Positions 1 through 5,263 of a stretch of DNA of 9,227 bases are shown in pieces (the first letter of the stretch is position 1; every line of letters starts with the position of its first letter). The notes beneath the pieces are model-generated. The model did not search any database, had not been told where the DNA came from, and worked only from the letters and a program-made list of their open reading frames with translations. Origin of the DNA: JALOPX01 sp041309605 (GTDB taxonomy: Bacteria; Krumholzibacteriota; Krumholzibacteriia; Krumholzibacteriales; Krumholzibacteriaceae); NCBI GenBank assembly GCA_041309605.1, contig JBFYZH010000145.1, positions 1 through 9,227 on the forward strand, read 5' to 3'. The position numbers were made by a program, and so were the translations under genes.

Positions 1-19
1 TCCGGATTCGGCATCCGGA
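1..19. other. Perfect hairpin at the window edge
   Basis: Positions 1-7 and 13-19 form a perfect 7-bp stem around a 5-base loop (TCCGGAT / TCGGC / ATCCGGA). It lies downstream of the minus-strand barrel gene. On the plus strand a run of five T follows at 31-35, about 11 bases after the stem. It may be part of a terminator for the minus operon, or for a plus-strand gene left of the window. The flank needed to decide is outside the window, and positions 20-76 hold nothing else I can name. Confidence 0.35.
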
Positions 20-76
20 ACGGGCCGGTCTTTTTAACGCGGATTGAAACCGGCGCCGTCGAAGGCGGCCGCCCCG

Positions 77-1372
77 TCAGTCCTTTCCGGGATCCTCCGC
101 GCCATTTCCGTCCTTTCCATCGAAATCCAGTCCGGACGAAACGGCGAGCGAGAACCCGTCGTGCAGCGACGGAAGCAGCGTGCCAGAGGAGGCCCACGCG
201 AAATCGATATGGAAGGCCGACAACATCAGGCCGAATCCAAGCCCCATCGAGGTGCCGTGGAAACCTCCATGGGAGATTCCCGCGCGAAGAGGCAGAAAAC
301 CGATGCCTTTGTATTCGGCGCCGAGGGCAGTTTGCGGTTTCGTCGATATTCCGGCACCTTCCTTCAGCCCGAGTTTAAGGTCGGCGGACATCAGGAAGTC
401 GCCGCAGAGACGCGCGGCTCCCAGGCTGATCTGCGGGGCGAGCGACGAATTGAACGAATCGACGGGCCGTTCGATTTCCTCCGAGACTATGGTCGTCGAA
501 TCCCCGGCGGTCTCTGCGTTCAGCGCTTCCACCGTGAAAAGGTATTCGGTTATTTTAGTTTCCCGGGTCCATTTTATCGTAGAAGCCGCGTTCCTGATAC
601 CGGCGGAAAGGGTCCATTTCTCCCCGACCTTCGCCGCGATTCCCGCATCAAGTCCCATTCCTCTTCCTCCTGTGGAGGAACGGATTTGGACCGATCCGTC
701 GGCGTCGATTCCCCCGCTCGACGTGGTAAGGGATGTCCCGGACCTGCTGACGTCGATGCAGGCGATGCCGTATATATATTTCAGATTGATCCCCGCCGTC
801 AATTCCCCCCAGCCGTATTTTCCGAATCGGTATCCATAAGCGAGATTAAGATCGGCGTGGGCCAGCGCCTCGCCTTCGGCAAGTCCGGTGGATATCGTCT
901 CGCCCATGGTGTTTCCGAAAAAGGCCAGTTCGACGATTTCCCTGGGGAGATTTCCGGTCGCCGCCCCTTCCCCCGTGGCGGAGATCACGAGCGGCCCCGC
1001 CGCGAGAGACAGGGTGGAGACGGCGGCGGTCCCCCTGAATTCCAGGCCGTCCGAAGGGATCATGGAAAGAATGTCGCGTCGGTCCGCCTCGGAAAGGTCG
1101 GCCCCGTTATACCTCGAGTAATCCTCCAGCGAGAAGGCGTTGTTGTTTATCGACGAGCCGGCGGCCAGCAACTGCAGCTGAAACCGCGGCCGGTCGGAGA
1201 GCCCCAGGTTGGCGGGATTGAACCCTATGGAATTGCACCCTCTCGCGACCGCCGTATAACTGCCGGCCATGGCGATGCTTCTCGCGTCGTTCCACGCGGC
1301 TGAACGTATATCATGCCCCGCGGCGAGAATGACGAGAAAGATCGATATCGCGGCCGTGTTTTTCATGTTCAT
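77..1372 (-). CDS. PorV/DUF5723-like outer-membrane beta-barrel protein
   Basis: This is a predicted outer-membrane barrel of about 431 residues. After a short signal peptide (hydrophobic stretch AAISIFLVILAAG), the mature N-terminus carries the pattern typical of PorV, FadL-like and DUF5723 barrels: an Arg-Ser-x-Ala-Met-Ala-Gly segment, then NPANLGLSDRP. The rest alternates Gly/aromatic strands and polar loops and ends with a last strand (GFSLAVSSGLDF) and a charged tail. A GTG start at 1384 would overlap the upstream stop as GTGA but has no spaced ribosome site. ATG at 1372 has GGGGAG about 11 bases upstream and is preferred. It is the second gene of an operon with the lipoprotein at 1381-3345, so translational coupling is likely. 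The family includes type IX secretion helpers and lipid transporters, but nothing here assigns a substrate. Long plus-strand frames across this gene are shadows. Confidence 0.82.
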   Translation of the reverse strand: MNMKNTAAISIFLVILAAGHDIRSAAWNDARSIAMAGSYTAVARGCNSIGFNPANLGLSDRPRFQLQLLAAGSSINNNAFSLEDYSRYNGADLSEADRRDILSMIPSDGLEFRGTAAVSTLSLAAGPLVISATGEGAATGNLPREIVELAFFGNTMGETISTGLAEGEALAHADLNLAYGYRFGKYGWGELTAGINLKYIYGIACIDVSRSGTSLTTSSGGIDADGSVQIRSSTGGRGMGLDAGIAAKVGEKWTLSAGIRNAASTIKWTRETKITEYLFTVEALNAETAGDSTTIVSEEIERPVDSFNSSLAPQISLGAARLCGDFLMSADLKLGLKEGAGISTKPQTALGAEYKGIGFLPLRAGISHGGFHGTSMGLGFGLMLSAFHIDFAWASSGTLLPSLHDGFSLAVSSGLDFDGKDGNGAEDPGKD

Positions 1373-1380
1373 CTGTCCGT

Positions 1381-3345
1381 TCACTCCCCGCCGATCCGCA
1401 GCCTGACCGTCATGTAAACCTCGAGATCGACATAATCGGTGGAGACGATCCTTACCGTTTCCCCGTCCGTCCCCGGGAAACCGACGAGTTGCCCGACGAA
1501 CAGCGTCCTGTAGTCGAATATCTGAAGTTCCTCGCGGGAGAGCTGAAAGGTGTGGAACGTGCTCTCGGGCGAGGTGACCAGCCCGTTATCCCCCACCGTG
1601 CCTGATGCCACTTCAATCGGGCCTATCACAAGCGGCGGAGAGCTGAATAGGGAAAGCGAATCGCTGCCGATGAAGACCGTCATGGACACGTCGATAGGGA
1701 GGTGGTTGTCTATGGCTATATGCACCGACGCCTCTTCCATGCGATCGGTGGCATCCGATATCTCCTCTTCCCATATATCGGCCCTGTTTACATCGGACTC
1801 GAACCATGTCTGCCCGATCGACATTTCCAGCGGAGAGACGATCGACACCCCCGCGCTTACGCGATCGTCCCCGGAAACTTCGCCGGCCGACGTTCCATTT
1901 CCCAAAACGGCCGTGCCGCTGATGAAGATGGCGGACGGTATGGGGCAGAGAAGGTCCGCGAGATCGTTCCTGGATATTATCGATATGGACGGGATTTCGC
2001 CCGACGCGGCGGGGATATCCGCCGGGATGTCGAGTCTTTTTCCGTCTCCCGTTTCGAGGCGCAGTTCCACCGTTCCGGGAAACCCGACCGTGCTGGCGAT
2101 TTCCATCGTCAGCGAGGCTCCCGTAAGCGAGAAATTTTCGAAACCGTCCGGTATGTCGATGTCGGCCGATACCGTGTCGAGCCTGAATTCATGCGGAACG
2201 ATCACTCCGGCCATCGAGGAGAGTTCCAGCCCTGTCGTCTCCAGGACGAAGGCAAACCGGTCGCGCGAATCGATCTCGGCGAAAAATTCGCCGCTTCCAG
2301 GGAAGCCGGCCCGCATGGAGACGGAGACGGCCGTACCTTCATGGCCGGCCAGCGGAACCAGGGTGAATCCCGCGAGGTCGCGCGTCACGCGCGCCGTCCC
2401 TCGGGCTGCCAGAGGCACGGCGAAGCGCAGCGGGGAGCCGGCGAAGGTGAGCCGGTCCACTAAAATTTCGATGTCGGCCGCGAGATTCGAACCGTTCGTC
2501 ATTTCGATCGAAAGGCTGCCGCCGCTGATCGATGCCGACGAAATGGCGTTTTCATTTTCGAGCGTCACATTTTCGGCGTATGACTTCGTCTGCGCCGGTA
2601 TCCGCGCGGTCGCCTCCGATACCGTGACGCCTTCGAGGAATCCCGCTTCCACGATGAGATGCTTGTCCTCCAGTGTGTCGAGCGAATCGCCCGGCGTATG
2701 CATCCTGAGATCGAACGACAGGGCGTTGGATATCGTCCTGCCGTCCAGGACGATCGTGCCTGCGCCGGTTTCCCCCTTCTCCAGCCCCCCGTCCAGCGTT
2801 ATCGATCCTATCCCGGTTCCGAGCCCGTCGTCGAGGATCGTTACGGCAAGGCTGTCCAGGGGCAGCCCGAAATTATTGGTCACGCTGATCGTCATCGTGC
2901 CGCTGGAAATGACGGCTCTTTCGATCTCGGCAATAATGGGGAACGGACCCGTCATATCGAGCGACATGGCCGGTATGGCGCCGGCTTGCCCGATCCGGTC
3001 GGCGAGGTCGATGCGCCTGGATAGGGAATCGGGTTTTTCGATCGAGATTATCCCGAGTTCCTCTTCGTAGCCGCTCGACGATCCCGCCACGGTCAGGCCG
3101 GCGTCGATCTCCAGTTCGTCCATTTCCTCTTCGATGGTGAAAAATACGGCTCCGGTCGAGTCGATTGAAAGGGCGTCCTCGGATAACCGGTCGACGATCT
3201 CAGGCATGTCGTAATGATGGTCGACCAGCGGCACTGTCAACGGAAGAACCCATGACGGGGCCTGAGGCTGTTCAATGCCGCATGAGGCCAGAACGAACAG
3301 CAGGACCGGGATAATCGATAATGCGATTCTGGCGTTTCTGTTCAC
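1381..3345 (-). CDS. Large lipoprotein with repeated beta-rich units
   Basis: A 654-residue predicted lipoprotein. Residues 1-22 form a signal peptide (basic NRNAR start, hydrophobic IALSIIPVLLFV) ending in the lipobox Leu-Ala-Ser-Cys with Cys22 as lipidation site. The mature part is almost all predicted beta structure and contains related units near residues 142-215, 268-345, 403-480 and 537-650. Each begins with a strand of the type SGxLxIxVxN, followed by alternating hydrophobic residues. GFPG recurs three times (about 347-350, 421-424, 622-625), twice as VGFPGT. Cysteines are nearly absent after Cys22. The units recall LEA/WHy-like or immunoglobulin-like beta sandwiches, but I do not recognise a named family. 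The start is GTG at 3345 with a G-rich site about 5 bases upstream. It is directly followed by a PorV-like barrel, so a shared role at the outer membrane, such as a surface or periplasmic partner of the barrel, is a reasonable inference. Confidence 0.8.
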   Translation of the reverse strand: MNRNARIALSIIPVLLFVLASCGIEQPQAPSWVLPLTVPLVDHHYDMPEIVDRLSEDALSIDSTGAVFFTIEEEMDELEIDAGLTVAGSSSGYEEELGIISIEKPDSLSRRIDLADRIGQAGAIPAMSLDMTGPFPIIAEIERAVISSGTMTISVTNNFGLPLDSLAVTILDDGLGTGIGSITLDGGLEKGETGAGTIVLDGRTISNALSFDLRMHTPGDSLDTLEDKHLIVEAGFLEGVTVSEATARIPAQTKSYAENVTLENENAISSASISGGSLSIEMTNGSNLAADIEILVDRLTFAGSPLRFAVPLAARGTARVTRDLAGFTLVPLAGHEGTAVSVSMRAGFPGSGEFFAEIDSRDRFAFVLETTGLELSSMAGVIVPHEFRLDTVSADIDIPDGFENFSLTGASLTMEIASTVGFPGTVELRLETGDGKRLDIPADIPAASGEIPSISIISRNDLADLLCPIPSAIFISGTAVLGNGTSAGEVSGDDRVSAGVSIVSPLEMSIGQTWFESDVNRADIWEEEISDATDRMEEASVHIAIDNHLPIDVSMTVFIGSDSLSLFSSPPLVIGPIEVASGTVGDNGLVTSPESTFHTFQLSREELQIFDYRTLFVGQLVGFPGTDGETVRIVSTDYVDLEVYMTVRLRIGGE

Positions 3346-3436
3346 CGGTACCCCCGTGGATTGTGCAATCTGCCCGACAGGTATTTATCGGCATAACCGC
3401 GGCTTTCCGTTAGGTCTATTTTCGGGCGGATACTGT

Positions 3437-3453
3437 TACCAGGGATACTGGTA
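3437..3453. promoter_or_regulatory. Inverted repeat, possible operator
   Basis: TACCAG and CTGGTA form a perfect 6-bp inverted repeat around a 5-base spacer, GGATA. It overlaps the weak -35 position of the candidate promoter for the barrel gene at 3566 and lies about 90 bp upstream of the divergent lipoprotein start. It could therefore be an operator for either gene. Regulator and function are inferred only from position. Confidence 0.3.
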
Positions 3454-3477
3454 TTAGGGAACCGGTATTTATATATT
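3449..3477 (+). promoter_or_regulatory. Candidate sigma70-like promoter
   Basis: A TATATT -10 box (3472-3477, one mismatch to consensus) lies 17 bp after a poor -35 hexamer TGGTAT (3449-3454). Transcription would start near 3484, giving a leader of about 80 bases before the ATG at 3566. The weak -35 and the overlapping inverted repeat would fit an activator- or repressor-controlled promoter, but the call rests on visual matching only. Confidence 0.3.
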
Positions 3478-3565
3478 CAGGATAGTGGTTTTTCCGGTAT
3501 ACTTTCCAACATGCGACTTGATGGCGATTCAGGAAATGTCGAGGCGGCAGAAAGGCAGGCAGACC

Positions 3566-4345
3566 ATGTTTGTCCATAACCATTCCATCGGATTCATAGC
3601 CCGGGTGGCACTGATTGCCGCGATCCTGATGATTCCTTCGGCGTCCTTCGCTTTTTCCCCGGGCGGCGGCGGGCAGGCGGCCTTTGAATTCGAAGTCGGA
3701 GGCGGATGGGGGAAATACGACATGTCGTCCCTGAACGACGATTATATCGAAAAGGTCGGCAGGCAGCTCGATGTTTTCAGCGACGGGATTCAGGGCGGTC
3801 CCGGCTTCTCCGCGGGGGCCGGGTATTTTGTTCTCCCCGATCTGGCTTTCGGACTCGGGCTGACCTGGCTCGCCGGCTCGGCCGATCACGATGGGAAACA
3901 TGTCATCGATACCATCGAAGGGCCGGTTGTACTTGATATCGATTCGGAGATGAAAGCTTCGATGATCGCCGTGGAGTTGCGGCTCAAATATTATCTTCCG
4001 GCCGCGCCGCCATGCCGGCGCGTGCGTGTCTTCCTTGGAGGTTCGTTCGCGCTGTGTTACGGGACGATCTCCCTCGACGTGGATTACGCGGGATACGATT
4101 CGGATAGTTACGATTTTTCCGCCTGGGGACCTGGATTTTCCTTATCCGCCGGGTTGAAAGCCGAGATCGCCGGCCCCTTTTCAATCTTTGCCGGGACGGG
4201 TTACAGACATTACGGGACGAGAACCTTGAAGGACGGGGCCGGCGAAGAATGGATCCTCGATATTCTGGAGGACAAGCCTCCGATCGATCTCGATTTCAGC
4301 GGATGGTTCGCGATGGGAGGGTTCTCGCTCTGCCTCTGGAAATAA
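3566..4345 (+). CDS. Small outer-membrane beta-barrel protein
   Basis: A 259-residue predicted outer-membrane protein of the general OMP beta-barrel type (OmpA/OmpW-like eight-strand class by size). A signal peptide spans residues 1-29: Arg13, hydrophobic VALIAAILMIPSA, probable cleavage after Ser-Phe-Ala. The mature protein begins with a Gly-rich segment, then shows alternating strands rich in Gly and aromatics (FEFEVGGGWGKYD near 41-52, FSAGAGYFVL near 81-90, FSIFAGTGYRHYG near 205-217) and ends FSLCLWK with an aromatic near the C-terminus. Upstream in-frame ATGs at 3521 and 3536 would put a basic leader before the signal peptide and lack a good ribosome site. ATG 3566 has only AAAGG about 10 bases upstream, so the start is moderately sure. 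It stands alone on its transcript, divergent from the lipoprotein/barrel operon. No specific ligand can be inferred. Confidence 0.78.
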   Translation: MFVHNHSIGFIARVALIAAILMIPSASFAFSPGGGGQAAFEFEVGGGWGKYDMSSLNDDYIEKVGRQLDVFSDGIQGGPGFSAGAGYFVLPDLAFGLGLTWLAGSADHDGKHVIDTIEGPVVLDIDSEMKASMIAVELRLKYYLPAAPPCRRVRVFLGGSFALCYGTISLDVDYAGYDSDSYDFSAWGPGFSLSAGLKAEIAGPFSIFAGTGYRHYGTRTLKDGAGEEWILDILEDKPPIDLDFSGWFAMGGFSLCLWK

Positions 4346-4369
4346 TCCGGCCACGCGGCACGGTCACGA

Positions 4370-4387
4370 GCGGCGATTAATCGCCGC
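4370..4387. terminator. 18-bp perfect palindrome, possible terminator
   Basis: GCGGCGATTAATCGCCGC is a perfect palindrome beginning 24 bases after the barrel stop codon. It could form a hairpin in the transcript and end it, or be a binding site for a dimeric protein. No T-run follows directly, so it is not a canonical intrinsic terminator. Two further small stems follow at 4391-4405 and 4411-4427. Confidence 0.4.
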
Positions 4388-4390
4388 ATC

Positions 4391-4427
4391 CGGCGATCGA
4401 CGCCGATTGTGCGGGGAAAAAGCCCGC
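4391..4427. repeat. Two consecutive short stem-loops
   Basis: CGGCG-ATCGA-CGCCG at 4391-4405 and GCGGG-GAAAAAG-CCCGC at 4411-4427 are perfect 5-bp stems just after the larger palindrome. A pyrimidine-rich stretch (CCCTCTTTCTTCTT) follows at 4441-4454. Together they may form a terminator region for the barrel gene or a structured leader of the next gene. Confidence 0.35.
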
Positions 4428-4452
4428 GCCGCGGCCGGGGCCCTCTTTCTTC

Positions 4453-4481
4453 TTGAATAAAAGGCCGGGTTGTCGGAAAAT
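4453..4481 (+). promoter_or_regulatory. Weak candidate promoter
   Basis: TTGAAT (4453-4458) and GAAAAT (4476-4481) are separated by exactly 17 bp, each matching four of six consensus positions. It is the best candidate in front of the regulator-like gene at 4543 and gives a leader of about 55 bases. It is a visual call of low certainty. Confidence 0.22.
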
Positions 4482-4530
4482 GTTTTTATCGACGGTTTGA
4501 TGCGTAGTGCCGGGAAAAACGACAATCGCG

Positions 4531-4537
4531 GGGGGAG
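4531..4537 (+). promoter_or_regulatory. Ribosome binding site that sets the 4543 start
   Basis: GGGGGAG ends 5 bases before the ATG at 4543. This favours ATG 4543 over an in-frame GTG at 4507, which has no such site and would add 12 residues not resembling the family N-terminus. Confidence 0.6.
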
Positions 4538-4542
4538 TATCG

Positions 4543-5100
4543 ATGGAGATCAAAGGACTGATCTTTCATTCCAGGAAGGAATTCGTTTTGGAGCACTTCG
4601 GCGAAGAGGCCTGGACCAGGGTCGTGGGTTCGTTGCCCGGGGAAGATCAGGAAATCCTCGGAGATATCATCCTGACCGCCAAATGGTATCCGTTCGAAGT
4701 CGGCCGCAGGCTTGACAAGGCCATCGTGGATGTCCTCGGTGGAGGGGAGAGTTCGATATTCAAGCAGATCGGAGTGACCTCGGCGAAGAGGAGCCTTACC
4801 AGGGTCCACAGGACATTTGTGACTCCCGGCGATCCACAGGCGTTTATGAAGAAGTCCGGGATCATTTACAAGTTCTATTACGACACGGGACACCGTGAAT
4901 ACAGGGAAACGGGACCGGATTCGGGGGTATTGACCACCTACGACGCGGAGACCTTTTCCGAACCAGACTGTCTTACCGTGATAGGATGGTATGAAGAAGC
5001 CCTGAGGATGTGCGGAGCGAGAAATGTCTCAGGTGTCGAGGAGGAGTGCAGGGCAAAAGGCGGAAAGGTCTGCCGCTATCGTTTTCAATGGGAGATCTGA
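4543..5100 (+). CDS. H-NOX/V4R-like (DUF2378-like) regulator-type protein
   Basis: A 185-residue soluble protein without signal peptide or membrane segment. The N-terminus (MEIKGLIFHSRKEFVLEHFG) matches the opening of heme-NO-binding (H-NOX) proteins and the DUF2378/TIGR02265 group, where Lys-Gly-x-Ile-Phe begins an alpha-helical domain ending near residue 75. The middle (VHRTFVTPGDPQAFMKKSG, about 88-106) fits the DUF2378 pattern. The C-terminal part (about 143-183), with Gly148-Trp149, Cys169, Gly173-Gly174, Cys177 and a final Phe-Gln-Trp, resembles V4R (4-vinyl reductase) small-molecule domains. His89 is the only histidine near where an H-NOX heme ligand might lie, but I cannot claim heme binding. 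There is no effector domain, so it would act by protein contact. The gene has its own ribosome site and no operon partner upstream. Family placement is moderate; ligand and target are unknown. Confidence 0.7.
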   Translation: MEIKGLIFHSRKEFVLEHFGEEAWTRVVGSLPGEDQEILGDIILTAKWYPFEVGRRLDKAIVDVLGGGESSIFKQIGVTSAKRSLTRVHRTFVTPGDPQAFMKKSGIIYKFYYDTGHREYRETGPDSGVLTTYDAETFSEPDCLTVIGWYEEALRMCGARNVSGVEEECRAKGGKVCRYRFQWEI

Positions 5101-5171
5101 CGGATAATTTCCTTTTCTGCCCGCGCTGCAAGTCGCGCAGTTCCCGTGCGATTTCATTGAATATGCCTTAA
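5088..5171 (+). other. Short CxxC-containing ORF, micro-ORF or gene relic
   Basis: Starting at an ATG inside the last codons of the preceding gene (13-base overlap), a 27-codon frame reads MGDLTDNFLFCPRCKSRSSR and stops at 5169. Phe-Cys-Pro-Arg-Cys is the usual first half of a zinc ribbon, as at the N-terminus of many Nudix hydrolases and zinc-ribbon proteins, but no second CxxC pair follows. It could be a translationally coupled small peptide, the leftover start of a deleted gene, or chance. No ribosome site is obvious. Confidence 0.25.
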
Positions 5172-5176
5172 AACAG

Positions 5177-5205
5177 TTGATTCGCTAAGGCCGCTGGTCT
5201 ACAAT
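5177..5205 (+). promoter_or_regulatory. Sigma70-like promoter for the M3 peptidase
   Basis: TTGATT (5177-5182) and TACAAT (5200-5205) are separated by exactly 17 bp. They match four of six and five of six consensus positions. Transcription would begin near 5212, leaving a leader of about 52 bases with a strong ribosome site. This is the best promoter in the window. Confidence 0.55.
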
Positions 5206-5249
5206 CAGCCGGTTGTTTTCCGGGCCTATTAGTCGCCGTATGGCTTTAC

Positions 5250-5256
5250 AAAGGAG
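5250..5256 (+). promoter_or_regulatory. Ribosome binding site that sets the 5264 start
   Basis: AAAGGAG lies 7 bases before ATG 5264. An in-frame extension begins at 5213, but only the start at 5264 places the lipoprotein signal peptide directly at the N-terminus. Confidence 0.75.
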
Positions 5257-5263
5257 CTGGTCG

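Larger units (their letters stand above)
3346..3565. other. Divergent intergenic region
   Basis: A 220-bp gap between two divergently transcribed envelope genes. It is visibly more AT-rich than its surroundings and contains an inverted repeat (3437-3453), a candidate plus-strand promoter (3449-3477) and a 9-base direct repeat GGTATTTAT at 3380-3388 and 3464-3472. No convincing minus-strand promoter was identified by eye. No small gene was seen, apart from an in-frame extension of the plus-strand barrel gene that I regard as untranslated leader. Confidence 0.5.

Noticed and set aside
44..1303. 419-codon plus-strand open frame
   Set aside because: Arg/Gly-rich shadow of the PorV-like barrel gene, with no signal peptide or recognisable motif.
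1550..3070. 506-codon plus-strand open frame
   Set aside because: It lies antisense to the lipoprotein gene and encodes a Ser/Pro/Arg-rich sequence with no domain-like pattern. The minus-strand frame has a signal peptide, lipobox and structured repeats, so this is a shadow of GC-rich codon usage.
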